Assembly (NCBI GenBank): GCA_032119795.1
Contig: JAUMFO010000008.1
Coordinates: 248,001 to 312,000, forward strand
Origin: JAGIBJ01 sp032119795
GTDB lineage: Bacteria; Actinomycetota; Thermoleophilia; Solirubrobacterales; Solirubrobacteraceae
Length of the DNA: 64,000 nucleotides
Reading direction: 5' to 3'
Shown in pieces: positions 17,054-25,914 of this stretch. How positions within the stretch are numbered: the stretch's first letter is position 1; the number at the start of each line of letters is the position of its first letter. The translations under genes were made by a program, and so were the position numbers. The notes beneath the pieces were generated by a model, which saw only the letters and a program-made list of their open reading frames with translations, was not told the DNA's origin and searched no databases.

Positions 17054-17526
17054 CGCAGGAGATCCATCGTCTTGGAGATCATGGCTTTGGTCGTCTGCAT
17101 CGCCGTCACGTTGGCCTCGTAGGCGCGGGAGGCGCTGATGAGGTCCGTCATCTCGATCACCGGGTTCACGTTCGGCATCTCGACGTACCCGCGGGCGTCG
17201 GCATCCGGGTGGCCAGGGTCGTAGACCATGCGGTTGGCGATCTTGTCTTCGACGATGCCGGAGACGGCGACGCCGGCGGTGCCGGTGCCGATCTGCGTCG
17301 ACGGGTTGCCGCCGGCGCGGGCTGCCGCCGAGGCGGCGTTGCTCAGGGTGTGCGCGAAGCTGGAGTTGCCGCCGGCCTCCCGCAGGACGACCTCCTTGCG
17401 GCGGTAGGCACCGTTGGGCCCGCCGGTGGAGTTCGCATTGGCGAGATTCTCGGACGCAACATCCATCCGGACGCGCTCGGCCGACATGCCGGTCGCGCTG
17501 ATCTGCATGGCGCTGAAAAGGCTCAT
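17050..17526 (-). CDS. flgC: Flagellar basal-body rod protein FlgC
   Basis: 158 residues. N-terminal rod signature: MSLFSAMQISATGMSAERVRMDVASENLANANSTGG, with YRRKEVVLREAG. C-terminal: YVEMPNVNPVIEMTDLISASRAYEANVTAMQTTKAMISKTMDLL. It forms the proximal rod with FlgB and FlgF. It overlaps flgB by 4 bp. Confidence 0.95.
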   Translation of the reverse strand: MSLFSAMQISATGMSAERVRMDVASENLANANSTGGPNGAYRRKEVVLREAGGNSSFAHTLSNAASAAARAGGNPSTQIGTGTAGVAVSGIVEDKIANRMVYDPGHPDADARGYVEMPNVNPVIEMTDLISASRAYEANVTAMQTTKAMISKTMDLLR

Positions 17527-17879
17527 CGCGGGTTCATCGCAGTCTTGAGGATCTCGATACGGGCCTTGGAAACGGAGACGAGGGCCTCGTGCTCGAGGCC
17601 GTTCTCCGCCATCGCGGCGTTCTCTTTGTCGACGTCGACGCTGCTGCCGTCGTAACGCAGCGGCGCGGTCGGATCGGCCTGCGCCGTCGGGCGCACGTTC
17701 GACACGGCTTGCTTGCCGCCGGAGATCGCGCTCTTGAGCGCGGAGTGGAAGTCGACGTCCTGGCGCTGGTAGCCCGGGGTGTTGGCGTTCGCGAGGTTGT
17801 TCGCGAGCGTGGCCTGGCGCGTCGTCGTCCCGACGATGGCCCGGCTGAGGGCAAGCTGTGTGGTGTCGAACAGGTCCAT
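17523..17879 (-). CDS. flgB: Flagellar basal-body rod protein FlgB
   Basis: 118 residues. The start MDLFDTTQLALSRAIVGTTTRQATLANNLANANTPGYQRQDVDFHSAL is the FlgB rod-protein N-terminus; the C-terminus VDVDKENAAMAENGLEHEALVSVSKARIEILKTAM also fits. It is the first gene of the long operon that runs to fliN. A sigma-28-like site lies 75-105 bp upstream (17953-17981). Confidence 0.94.
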   Translation of the reverse strand: MDLFDTTQLALSRAIVGTTTRQATLANNLANANTPGYQRQDVDFHSALKSAISGGKQAVSNVRPTAQADPTAPLRYDGSSVDVDKENAAMAENGLEHEALVSVSKARIEILKTAMNPR

Positions 17880-17952
17880 GGCGGAGGGTCTTCCAAAGGG
17901 CGCCCCTCCGTGGGACTCAGTACCGCCGCCGATCCATGGCTGCGTCCCTAAC

Positions 17953-17981
17953 TAGTTCGGTGGTTGGATCACTACCCTTGA
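17953..17981 (-). promoter_or_regulatory. Sigma-28-like promoter upstream of flgB
   Basis: On the minus strand: TCAA (17981-17978), 17-nt spacer, CCGAACTA (17960-17953). It fits the shared pattern and would drive the whole flgB-fliN operon. Such an early-class operon is usually not sigma-28 dependent in enteric bacteria, so either regulation is simpler here or another factor also acts. Confidence 0.55.
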
Positions 17982-18264
17982 GGATCAATTCGGTGTGATC
18001 GGCTCTCGCGAGGCCTGTTCTGCCCCCGAATCGACGTCCCTCGACCGGGTTACCTACGCCCCGGTTTTCTGGTTGTCCCGTCCGGTGGGCGCTGGTGTCC
18101 TCTTGTTTGCGGTCCGTCGGCGCTGGGCGGTCTGCCAACGCCCATTTCAGGTTTCCTGCCAGCCGTCCAGGCGCCCTGGACACCCGAGCGTCAACGCGCC
18201 ATCGAGTCAGCGAATCGGGCCGTGTCGTGGGCCGTTCGGCCTAGGTCGAACGGCGGGCGGCATG

Positions 18265-18300
18265 TCGCGCCCGCGCCTTCGGCCCGGGCCGCGGGCGCGA
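18265..18300. repeat. Perfect 11-bp inverted repeat upstream of benE-like gene
   Basis: TCGCGCCCGCG (18265-18275) pairs with CGCGGGCGCGA (18290-18300) around a 14-nt loop. There is no T-tract. It is 32 bp before the GTG start at 18333 and could be an operator or a 5' mRNA hairpin. Confidence 0.5.
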
Positions 18301-18332
18301 AGCGGGTGAGGCGAGCAGTAGCGTGACCGGCC

Positions 18333-19577
18333 GTGGCGAGGATGACCGGCAACCAAGCCTCACCGTCGCCGTGGGCCACGCCTGCCATCGCTGGCGTCGT
18401 CACCGCGGTCGTCGGCTTCAGCAGCGCGTTCGTCGTGGTGCTCGCCGGCCTTCGGGCCGTCGGAGCGACGCCCGAGCAGGCGGCCTCAGGACTCCTGATC
18501 GTCTGCGTGACGCAGGCCGTCGGCATGCTCTGGCTCAGCCTGCGCCACCGCACGCCGCTCACGCTCGCCTGGTCGACCCCCGGCGCCGCACTGCTGGCGA
18601 CCACCGGGATGGTCGAGGGAGGCTGGCCGGCCGCAGTCGGCGCGTTCGTCATCGTCTCGGTCCTGATCGTCCTGACCGGCCTGTGGCCGCGCCTCGGCGA
18701 TCTGATCGCCGCGATCCCCACGCCGCTGGCGCGCGCGATGCTCGCCGGCGTCCTCCTCCCGCTGTGCCTGGCGCCTGTCACCGCCCTGGCCGACGCTCCC
18801 GAGCTCGTCGCGCCCGTGGTGCTCGTCTGGCTCGCGATGCAACGGGTCTCGCGGCGCTGGGCGGTGCCCGCGTCATTGCTGGCCGCCCTCGTCGTCGTGG
18901 TCGTCGATGCCGGCTCGCAGATTCAGGCGACCGACCTGCTGCCCTCCTTGACGTGGACCACGCCGAGCTGGACGCTCCAAGCCTTGGTCGGGATCGCGGT
19001 GCCGATGTACGTGGTGACGATGGCGTCGCAGAACGTGCCGGGCGTCGCGGTGATGTCGAGCTTTGGCTACCGGGTGCCCTGGCGCGAGACGATGACCGTC
19101 ACCGGGATCGGGACGGCCCTCGGCGCGCCGTTCGGAGGACACGCCATCAACCTTGCCGCCATCACGGCGGCCCTCTCAGCTGGGCCCGACGCCGGCGAGG
19201 ACCGCTCGCGCCGCTGGATCGCGTCGGCCTCGGCGTCGGCAACCTACCTGGTGCTGGCGGTCGCATCGGCCGCGCTGGCCGCGCTCGTAGCGGCAGCGCC
19301 AGGCGCCGTCATCCAGGCGGCCGCGGGTCTGGCGCTGCTCGGCGCACTTGCCGCGTCCCTCGCCGGCGCGCTGGCCGACGAGACCGAGCGCGAGCCGGCG
19401 GCCGTCACGTTCCTCGTTGCGGCCTCCGGCATCTCGGTCCTCGGTGTCGGCGCGGCGTTCTGGGCGCTCGTCGCCGGGCTCGTGGTGCGGTGGATCCTGC
19501 CGCGGCCCTCTGGCCCGGTACCCGCGTCGGCTGCCCCCGAGCCCGCCTCACCGGTCGCTGCCGACGAGCCCTCGTGA
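18333..19577 (+). CDS. benE: BenE-family (benzoate/H+ symporter-like) transporter
   Basis: 414 residues, about 11-12 membrane helices. BenE family blocks: LAWSTPGAALLATTG in the N-terminal half; GIAVPMYVVTMASQNVPGVAVMSSFGYRVPWRETMTVTGIGTALGAPFGGHAINLAAITAALSAGPDAG in the middle. The family takes up aromatic acids such as benzoate with protons, but its members are also found far from benzoate genes, so the substrate here is open. The start is GTG 18333, with ATG 18342 as an alternative. It overlaps azlC by 4 bp. Confidence 0.88.
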   Translation: MARMTGNQASPSPWATPAIAGVVTAVVGFSSAFVVVLAGLRAVGATPEQAASGLLIVCVTQAVGMLWLSLRHRTPLTLAWSTPGAALLATTGMVEGGWPAAVGAFVIVSVLIVLTGLWPRLGDLIAAIPTPLARAMLAGVLLPLCLAPVTALADAPELVAPVVLVWLAMQRVSRRWAVPASLLAALVVVVVDAGSQIQATDLLPSLTWTTPSWTLQALVGIAVPMYVVTMASQNVPGVAVMSSFGYRVPWRETMTVTGIGTALGAPFGGHAINLAAITAALSAGPDAGEDRSRRWIASASASATYLVLAVASAALAALVAAAPGAVIQAAAGLALLGALAASLAGALADETEREPAAVTFLVAASGISVLGVGAAFWALVAGLVVRWILPRPSGPVPASAAPEPASPVAADEPS

Positions 19578-20293
19578 GCGCTCCCTCTGGCGAACCAAGC
19601 CCACGGCCGCCCTACCTGGCCAGCGCCCTCGGCATCGGAGTCGCGACCGGCGCCTATGGATTCTCGTTTGGCGTCCTTGCCGTCGGGGCCGGCCTGTCGG
19701 TCGCCCAGGCGTGCGTGATGTCGCTCTTGGTCTTTACCGGCGGATCGCAGTTCGCCGTGATCGGCGTGCTCGGCGCGGGCGGCGCCCCGAGCACCGCGAT
19801 CAGCAGCGCGCTCCTGCTCGGCGCGCGCAACACCGCCTATGGGCTCTCCGTCGCCCCGCTCCTCCCCCGCCCGCTCGCCAAGCGTGCACTTGCCAGTCAC
19901 CTCGTGATCGACGAGTCGGTCGCCATGGCTCGGGCACAGCCCGATCCCGAGCAGGCTCGCGGCGCCTTCTACGCCACCGGCGTCGCGATCTTCATCCTCT
20001 GGAACCTGGGGACGCTGGGCGGAGCACTCGTCGGCGGGGGCCTTGACCCTGAGCGCTACGGCCTCGACGCGATGTTTCCAGCGGCCTTCCTGGCACTCCT
20101 CGCTCCCCAGCTGCGCCAGCCGGGCGCCCCGAGGCTGGCCCTGGCCGGCGGGCTGATCGCCGTGGTGCTGATCCCGCTGACTCCAGCGGGCGTGCCCGTG
20201 CTCGCGTCGTGCCTCGCGCTGCTCCTCGTCGTCCGCGACACCTCGCACGGGACGGCGGACGGCGACGGCGCGCCGCAGGACGGCGCTCGATGA
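19574..20293 (+). CDS. azlC: AzlC family permease (branched-chain amino acid exporter large subunit)
   Basis: 239 residues from a GTG that overlaps the preceding stop. AzlC motifs: PYLASALGIGVATGAYGFSFGVLAVGAGLSVAQACVMSLLVFTGGSQFAVIGVL, LLLGARNTAYGLSVAP and HLVIDESVAMA, followed by several hydrophobic helices. AzlC and AzlD form an exporter of branched-chain amino acids or analogues. Co-transcribed with the BenE-like gene and azlD (4-bp overlaps on both sides). Confidence 0.9.
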   Translation: MSAPSGEPSPRPPYLASALGIGVATGAYGFSFGVLAVGAGLSVAQACVMSLLVFTGGSQFAVIGVLGAGGAPSTAISSALLLGARNTAYGLSVAPLLPRPLAKRALASHLVIDESVAMARAQPDPEQARGAFYATGVAIFILWNLGTLGGALVGGGLDPERYGLDAMFPAAFLALLAPQLRQPGAPRLALAGGLIAVVLIPLTPAGVPVLASCLALLLVVRDTSHGTADGDGAPQDGAR

Positions 20294-20592
20294 GTTGGCC
20301 CGCGCTGCTCTTGCTCGCCGCCGGCAGCTACGCGCTCAAGGCGGTCGGCCCACTGGCACTCGGCGCGCGCCAGCCGTCCGAGAACGCTGCCCGACTCCTG
20401 GCCCTGGTTGCCGTTCCGCTGCTCTCGGCGTTGATCGTCGTGCAGACGCTCAGCGTCGGCCACGACCTCGTCATCGACGCGCGCGTCCCCGCGCTCGCGG
20501 CGGCAGCGCTTTGCGTCTGGCGGCGTGCACCATTCCTGGTGACGGTGCTCGTCGCCGCACTCGTCGCGGCGAGTTGGCGCGCCCTGCTCTGA
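20290..20592 (+). CDS. azlD: AzlD family small permease subunit
   Basis: 100 residues with four hydrophobic helices (LLLLAAGSYALKAVGPLAL, LLALVAVPLLSALIVVQTL, ALAAAALCVW, FLVTVLVAALVAASW). The size, the TYxxR-less AzlD layout and the position directly after azlC identify it as the small partner subunit. The start ATG 20290 overlaps the azlC stop. It ends 6 bp before the convergent fliT-like gene. Confidence 0.85.
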   Translation: MSWPALLLLAAGSYALKAVGPLALGARQPSENAARLLALVAVPLLSALIVVQTLSVGHDLVIDARVPALAAAALCVWRRAPFLVTVLVAALVAASWRALL

Positions 20593-20598
20593 AGGCGG

Positions 20599-20934
20599 CT
20601 AGGCGGCGGTGTCGATACGGCCGCGCAGGGGAGCGCTCGTCGGCGCGTACGCTCGACCGAGGGTGCGCGACTGGCCGACCTGGCCGAGTTCGCGCTGAAT
20701 CTCGGTCATGCCCGAGCGCAGGTCGAGTTCGGTCTGCGCGGCGAGCGCGAGCGCGCGCCGCAAGAGTGGCTCCGCGCCGACGGGCGGGCGACGAGGCAGG
20801 AGCCCGCGGGCCTCAGCCCAATCGGCCTGTACCCGGCCGAGTTCGTCGAAGTGCCCAGCCTGCACCAGCGCGCACTCCGTCTCCGCGAGTTCGACGAGAC
20901 GTCGGTACGGGGTGAGGGCGTCGGGGGCAAACAT
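20599..20934 (-). CDS. FliT-like flagellar chaperone (small helical protein)
   Basis: 111 residues, predicted all-helical: LTPYRRLVELAETECALVQAGHFDELGRVQADWAEARGLLPRRP, then LLRRALALAAQTELDLRSGMTEIQRELGQV. It lies directly after fliS in the fliD-fliS-fliT order, and FliT proteins have exactly this size and composition, so a chaperone for FliD is likely. Primary sequence similarity is weak, hence no gene symbol. Confidence 0.6.
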   Translation of the reverse strand: MFAPDALTPYRRLVELAETECALVQAGHFDELGRVQADWAEARGLLPRRPPVGAEPLLRRALALAAQTELDLRSGMTEIQRELGQVGQSRTLGRAYAPTSAPLRGRIDTAA

Positions 20935-20975
20935 GAGAAGGAAGGCGTTGGAGGCGAGCGGCCGAAGCCGGCTCG

Positions 20976-21353
20976 CTAGCCCTGCTGCAGCGCGATCTGC
21001 GCCCAGCTCTCGCGGAGTTCGCCCAGCAGGCGAGCGACCTCGTGGAGGCGGTCCGGCGAGGCCTCCATTCGAGCGTCCGAGAGTTCAGACAGGCAGAACA
21101 CGTAGATGCCCTGGAGCTTGCTGGCGATGTCGCCGCCGCGCTCCACGTCGAGCGTCGCAAAGAGTTCCTCGACGATGGCCTGCGTGCGGCCGATCGCCGT
21201 CGACGCCTTGGCCTGCTCGCCATGCTCGAACATCACGATCGCCTGGCGCAAGAATTTGGCGGCTCCGTCGTAGAGCATGACTACGAGCTGGGCGGGCGAG
21301 GCCGTCATGACGGCCGACTCGCGATAGGCGTTAGGGGTAGCGCTCCGGTACAT
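20976..21353 (-). CDS. fliS: Flagellin export chaperone FliS
   Basis: 125 residues. The N-terminus MYRSATPNAYRESAVMTASPAQLVVMLYDGAAKFLRQAIVMFE is a textbook FliS start, followed by RTQAIVEELFATLDVERGGDIASKLQGIYVFCLSELSDARMEASPDRLHEVARLLGELRESWAQI. FliS binds the flagellin C-terminus and, with FliW, keeps it soluble for export. A sigma-28-like site is at 21364-21391, immediately upstream. Confidence 0.95.
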   Translation of the reverse strand: MYRSATPNAYRESAVMTASPAQLVVMLYDGAAKFLRQAIVMFEHGEQAKASTAIGRTQAIVEELFATLDVERGGDIASKLQGIYVFCLSELSDARMEASPDRLHEVARLLGELRESWAQIALQQG

Positions 21354-21363
21354 CGTTACCTAA

Positions 21364-21391
21364 GTCATCGCTCATTGGGCGAGCGACTTGA
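21364..21391 (-). promoter_or_regulatory. Sigma-28-like promoter upstream of fliS
   Basis: On the minus strand: TCAA (21391-21388), 16-nt spacer, GCGATGAC (21371-21364). It is the weakest -10 of the set (GCGA for CCGA). It ends about 10 bp before the fliS ATG, implying a very short or absent leader. Confidence 0.45.
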
Positions 21392-21451
21392 GTACTGGTA
21401 GGACCAATGTTGGGCGGCCGGGCCAGGCAGAGCCCAGCCGGCAGCCCGCGC

Positions 21452-22810
21452 TTACGCGTTCGCCAGTGAGGCGAGCTGCGACGAGAGGTCGGCCTGCTTG
21501 GCCTGCGCGGCCGCCAGTGCCGTCTCCATCGCGGCGAACTGCGCCCGGAGCTGGTCCTCACGCTTGCTCAGGCGTTCGTCGAACTTCGTGAGCGAGGCCT
21601 TCACGCGCGAGACCTGGCTGTTGCCCTGGTCGATGCGGTCGGCGATGCCAGAGCCCGCCGTCAGCTGCGGCGCGAGGAGCAGTTCGAACTTCTGCGTGAA
21701 GCCGTCGGTGCCGGCCTTCGCGCCGAGGAACTCGCGGACGGCGTTCGGGTCGGCGTCAAGGGCGGCCTTGAACTTCGTCTCGTCGAAGACGAGCTTGCCT
21801 TTGAGCGAGTCGGCGGAGGAGGCCGCCGCGCCCGTGGCCGCACCGGTCGAGACGCCGAGGTCGGCGAGCCGTGAGAGCGTGCCTGAGAGGCCGGGCACGG
21901 CATCGGTGATGCCGGTGCGCAGTTGGCTGACCATGCGACTGAGGCCCTGGTCGCCGAACAGCACACCCTTCTTGATGTCGATCGAGAGCGAAGCGCCCTT
22001 GACCGGCTTCTCGGTCGTCGCGGTGTTCGCGGCGTCAATGACCGAGTTGTAGGCCTCGACAAACGCCTTCATCTTGGCCGTCAGCGCGTCCTTGTCTGGG
22101 CCCGGAGCCCCGACCGTGACGCTGGCCACGCCGACCTTCTTGCCGGTGATGTCGATACCGGCGATCGCGTCCTTGACGGTGTTCGTCGCTGAGAACAGCG
22201 ACGGGCCTCCGTCGAGGGTGTACTCCATGTCCTTGCCCAGACGCTCGGAGTCCATCGCAAGCGAGGTCCCGCCGCTGTCGGCGAAGGAGAAGGTGCTGGC
22301 GGCGCCGGTCTTCGTCGACGACACGACGAGCTTGCCCTGGGCGTTGACGGCGATCACGTCGCCGCCGGCCTGGTTGATCGCCGTCACCGCGTCGTCGATC
22401 GTCGCGCCGGCCGTGACGTTCACGGTCGTGCTGCCGAAGCTCAGCGTCCCATCGGTCGTTGGCGAGTTGAAGGTGAAGGTCTTCTGCGACGAGGACGAGA
22501 GCGACTTGATGTCGATCACGTACGAGCCAGCGCCCGCACCACCGGTGCGGGTCGCGGTCATCACGGAGGCATCGCTGGACTCAGCCGTCTGCGTCGGGAC
22601 CCAGTTGGTGACTGAGCGCAGCGCGTTGCTGGCCGTCTTGAGCGCCGACAGCTTCGTCTGGATCGACTGCAGCGTGGAGACGCGTTGCTCCATCTGCGTC
22701 TGCTGGGTAGCCAGCCGCGTGCGGCCGGTTCCCTCAGCCGCAAGGATCTGCGAGACGAGCGAGTTCGTGTCCATCCCGGACGCGAGACCGCTGAGGGCGA
22801 TGCCAGCCAT
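21452..22810 (-). CDS. fliD: Flagellar filament cap protein FliD
   Basis: 452 residues. FliD N-terminal domain: GIALSGLASGMDTNSLVSQILAAEGTGRTRLATQQTQMEQRVSTLQSIQTKLSALKTASNALRSVTNWVPTQTAESSD. The C-terminal FliD_C part includes KGVLFGDQGLSRMVSQLRTGITDAVPGLSGTLSRLADLGV and the coiled-coil end VSRVKASLTKFDERLSKREDQLRAQFAAMETALAAAQAKQADLSSQLASLAN. FliD caps the filament and guides flagellin insertion. Its start overlaps the stop of the flaG-like gene (TAATG). Confidence 0.95.
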   Translation of the reverse strand: MAGIALSGLASGMDTNSLVSQILAAEGTGRTRLATQQTQMEQRVSTLQSIQTKLSALKTASNALRSVTNWVPTQTAESSDASVMTATRTGGAGAGSYVIDIKSLSSSSQKTFTFNSPTTDGTLSFGSTTVNVTAGATIDDAVTAINQAGGDVIAVNAQGKLVVSSTKTGAASTFSFADSGGTSLAMDSERLGKDMEYTLDGGPSLFSATNTVKDAIAGIDITGKKVGVASVTVGAPGPDKDALTAKMKAFVEAYNSVIDAANTATTEKPVKGASLSIDIKKGVLFGDQGLSRMVSQLRTGITDAVPGLSGTLSRLADLGVSTGAATGAAASSADSLKGKLVFDETKFKAALDADPNAVREFLGAKAGTDGFTQKFELLLAPQLTAGSGIADRIDQGNSQVSRVKASLTKFDERLSKREDQLRAQFAAMETALAAAQAKQADLSSQLASLANA

Positions 22811-23244
22811 TACGCGACCTCCGGTCCCCCACCGTGGAGCTCGGTGATCGAGAGCTCGCGCACCGGCGCGCCGCTGTCGTCATGCAGGCGCATCACGACG
22901 GTGCCGGAATGGTCGTCCGTCACCCGGAGCCAGCTGCCGCCGGTCGTGAGGTGCAGGTAGAGGCGGTCGGCCGCAGCGCGGTCCGCAGGGCCCATCGCGG
23001 TCGGGCCGGCCGACACGGGTGCCAGCGGAGCGATGGGGGCAAGCGGCGCGGGCGCCTGGGTCGGCGTCGCGACGCGAGCAGCTTTGCGATCGCCCGAGCT
23101 TGCATAGGCCGCGAGGTCATAGACCTCAGCGAAGGTCTGGTTGCCGGGGTCCGTCGCGCGGCGGCCACGGTTCACGGCGCCAGCCGAACCGAGCGTCGCA
23201 GCGTCAAAGCCGATGATGCTGGCCATTGGCCGAGTGCTCTCCAT
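22810..23244 (-). CDS. FlaG-like flagellar protein
   Basis: 144 residues from ATG 23244, which has a strong AGGAGG ribosome site 11 nt upstream; a longer frame without such a site was rejected. The C-terminal third (LYLHLTTGGSWLRVTDDHSGTVVMRLHDDSGAPVRELSITEL) has the spacing of FlaG proteins (R.vD...G..VV.v.D...G.viR.IP). The middle is an Ala/Pro linker. It is directly upstream of fliD, the usual place of flaG. A weak TCAG-N16-GCGATGTC promoter-like site lies about 75 bp upstream of the start. Confidence 0.6.
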   Translation of the reverse strand: MESTRPMASIIGFDAATLGSAGAVNRGRRATDPGNQTFAEVYDLAAYASSGDRKAARVATPTQAPAPLAPIAPLAPVSAGPTAMGPADRAAADRLYLHLTTGGSWLRVTDDHSGTVVMRLHDDSGAPVRELSITELHGGGPEVA

Positions 23245-23419
23245 GATCCGTGCTTCCTCCTGGAATATTCGTGCGAGGCCTTCCATTGGTCTCGCGCCGT
23301 CATGCAGGGTGGATGCCCCCGCATCTCTGACATCGCCCGCGAAGAGCCCGTGCTGAAGTCGCCGCTGGACGTTTGGACCAGTTTCCTGGCGCGCCACTGC
23401 AGCAGGCACGAGGGCCTGG

Positions 23420-25909
23420 CTACTCGCTGACGGCAGACAGCACGCGTGCGGCGAAGGGGTGCTCAGGCTCGAGGACGAGTGCCTCGGTGGCCAGGGTGCG
23501 CGCATCGTCGAACATGCCTTGCACGCGGGCGACCTCAGCCAAGCCGGCAAAGGCCGCCGCGTCGGGGCCGTCTTCCTGCACGGCCGTGATCCACTCGTCG
23601 GCCGCCATATCCGGCAGCCCGCGCCGCAGGAGCGTCAGCGCGAGCACCTCATGCTGCTGGCGGCGCTCCACCCCGGTCTCCTCCAAGACGGCCACGAGAT
23701 CAGCGAAGGCGTCGGGCGCGCCGAGGCGCAAGGTCGCGTCAAGCAGGCCCGTCAGCGCGTTCACGGCCCCAGCACCGAGCACTGGGCGCTCGCCGCTCGC
23801 GCGGCCCGCGCGGTGCTCCGCCCAGGCCTCAAGGACCGCTTTGGCGTCGGTCGAGAGGTTGGTACTTGGCAGCTGAGCGACCAGCACGTCGCGCTGCTCC
23901 TGCAAGCGCTCGCCCTCGTCTTGGCAGAGGCGAGCAAAGAGCGCGGTGCGCACGGCGGCGCCGCCGACGAGCACATCCGCTGGGACCTTCTCGGCCTCCT
24001 GAGCGGCCTCTTCGACGCGCTCTTGAACCAGCAGGGCATCGGCGAGGGCAACGCGGGCGGCGTCGAGCGTCGGGCGGCGCTTGAGCGCGCCTCGGAACGC
24101 CGCTTCGGCCTGGCTGAGGTGGCCGCGTTCCTGGAGGTTGATGGCCAGCAGGAACCAGCCGGACGGCGAGAGTTCAACGCCGTCCGTCATCTCCGCGACG
24201 ACGTCGTCGGGATCGGTGCCATCGATCAGCAGCACGGTCACGTAGGTGTCGATGAGCCCGAGGAAGTTTGGGTAGTCGCGCCGCATGCGCTTCATCCGCG
24301 CGAGGGCGTCCGCGACGCGATTCTCCACCAGCTCGACCTGCGCCATCCGCATCTCGGGCAGGAAGGTGCCCGCACCGACGGTCGCGGAGTACTGCGCCGG
24401 CGCGTCGCCGATCTCCAGGCACTTCTCCAGCAGCGCAACGCCCTCGTCGCGGTGGCCGGTGTCGAGCTTGGCGAGGGCCTGCTCGAAGTAGACGTCGGTG
24501 AAGCCATCGAAGCGCTCGTGGACGATCTTGCAGGCCTCGTCCATCTCCTCGAAGCGCTCGTGGATGCGCAGCGACCGGATGTAGCGGGTCACCATCGACG
24601 GCACGAATCCGTAGAGGCGGAAGTTGTCGTCGTCGACGCAGAGTTCCCACGACCGCTGGAAGTGGAACATCGCTTTGTCTTCTTCGCCCGCCACGCCGGA
24701 GTACTCGGACGCGACGTTGAACTGCACGAAGGCCGAGTCCGGATCCTCCTCAAGCTGGTCCAGGAGCAGCTGCATGTTGCGATCGGTCTTGCCCTTCTCC
24801 TCGCGGACGGAGCCGAGGTAGCCGAAGTGCTCCATCCGAATGTCGGTGTGCTCGAGGCGCTCGGGAAGATAGCCGGGTAGGTGGTGGGCCAGCTGCTCGT
24901 GGACCGTCCCGATATACCGGTGCTCGGGGCGGTTGCGGATCATGCGCAGCGCGTTGTGCTTGGCCGCGGTGCCATCGTCGAGATCCCCGGTGTGGTTGAT
25001 CTCCTCGACGAAGAACGCCTCGCGCCAGGTGTGGCCTTTGAGGCCGTGGAGCCGCTTGGCGTCCTCGCCGACGAACACCTCGTCGGCGTCGACGATGATC
25101 AGCCAGTCACCGGTGGCGGCGTCGAGGCCGACGTTGCGGGCCTCACCGAAGTCACCGGTCCAGGTGTGGTGCAGGACGGTGGCCCCGTAAGACTTGGCGA
25201 TCTCGACGGTCTTGTCACGCGAGCCGGTGTCGACGATGACCATCTCGTCAACGCCGTCCTTGATCGCTTCCAAGCAGCGCGGGAGCATCTCCTCCTCGTC
25301 GCGCACGATCATGCAGAGGCTCAGCGTGAGGCCCTCGGCGGGCTGGGCGGCGGCGGCCACTTTGGCCAGTCGCGGGCGGAGCTTGGAGAGCTGGTTCTTC
25401 ACGTCGGCCGGGATCCCGGGGACGCTCGCTTTGGCTTTGCGGCGTTGGCGCACCACGCGGATCGTCTTGTCGATATCCGGGAGCTGCGGGTTCAGCCGCA
25501 CGGCCGCTTCGAGGAGCTCCTGCGCCTCGCGGTAAATCCCGAGTTCGACGCCGAGCACGCCGGCGTAGCCGAGCAGGCTTGGCTCGCGGGGCTCGTCTTC
25601 GAGCCATTCGTTGAGCGCGCGAAGCGCCGCAAAGAGGCACCGCGCCAGGACGACCTGAGGCGTCCCTTCACGGGTGGAGAAGACATACTCGGCGCACTTG
25701 AGGCGAGCCTGATGGCGGCGGTGTTCATGATCGATCTCGCTGATGCGCGCGAGCGCCGACGCGTACGCGTCCGGATCGCTGTCCTGCAGCGCCTCGAAGG
25801 CCTCAGACACGATCTCGGCCGTCAGGACCGCCGCGGCCTCTTGGGCCGGAGCGTCGCCGACCGGCTGCGCCGACGGGCCGTTGGGATCGTGCTCATTGAG
25901 TGCCATCAC
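23420..25909 (-). CDS. TPR-containing family 2 glycosyltransferase, candidate flagellin modifier
   Basis: 829 residues. TPR-like repeats occupy about residues 30-160. A GT2 domain follows at about residues 200-300: LSLCMIVRDEEEMLPRCLEAI, MVIVDTGSRDKTVEIA, GEARNVGLDAATGDWLIIVDADEVF (DAD metal site). A helical region and further TPRs (about residues 560-829, e.g. RTLATEALVLEPEHPFAARVL) complete it. No membrane helix. It stands alone between the fliD and flhX genes and has a sigma-28-like promoter (25915-25942), so it is probably expressed with late flagellar genes. O-glycosylation of flagellin is a reasonable inference; the family also includes enzymes with other protein or surface targets. Confidence 0.8.
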   Translation of the reverse strand: MMALNEHDPNGPSAQPVGDAPAQEAAAVLTAEIVSEAFEALQDSDPDAYASALARISEIDHEHRRHQARLKCAEYVFSTREGTPQVVLARCLFAALRALNEWLEDEPREPSLLGYAGVLGVELGIYREAQELLEAAVRLNPQLPDIDKTIRVVRQRRKAKASVPGIPADVKNQLSKLRPRLAKVAAAAQPAEGLTLSLCMIVRDEEEMLPRCLEAIKDGVDEMVIVDTGSRDKTVEIAKSYGATVLHHTWTGDFGEARNVGLDAATGDWLIIVDADEVFVGEDAKRLHGLKGHTWREAFFVEEINHTGDLDDGTAAKHNALRMIRNRPEHRYIGTVHEQLAHHLPGYLPERLEHTDIRMEHFGYLGSVREEKGKTDRNMQLLLDQLEEDPDSAFVQFNVASEYSGVAGEEDKAMFHFQRSWELCVDDDNFRLYGFVPSMVTRYIRSLRIHERFEEMDEACKIVHERFDGFTDVYFEQALAKLDTGHRDEGVALLEKCLEIGDAPAQYSATVGAGTFLPEMRMAQVELVENRVADALARMKRMRRDYPNFLGLIDTYVTVLLIDGTDPDDVVAEMTDGVELSPSGWFLLAINLQERGHLSQAEAAFRGALKRRPTLDAARVALADALLVQERVEEAAQEAEKVPADVLVGGAAVRTALFARLCQDEGERLQEQRDVLVAQLPSTNLSTDAKAVLEAWAEHRAGRASGERPVLGAGAVNALTGLLDATLRLGAPDAFADLVAVLEETGVERRQQHEVLALTLLRRGLPDMAADEWITAVQEDGPDAAAFAGLAEVARVQGMFDDARTLATEALVLEPEHPFAARVLSAVSE

Positions 25910-25914
25910 CCTGT

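Larger units (their letters stand above)
17880..18332. other. Intergenic region between divergent flgB and benE-like genes
   Basis: 453 bp without a credible gene. The left part holds the flgB promoter-like site. The right part holds a strong 11-bp inverted repeat (18265-18300) just upstream of the transporter gene. Between them I see no conserved protein and no further motif. Confidence 0.6.

Noticed and set aside
18323..20293. 656-codon plus-strand frame across the transporter genes
   Set aside because: Its first two thirds are Arg/Pro-rich and overlap the well-defined BenE frame; only the last third (from 19574) is real, as AzlC.
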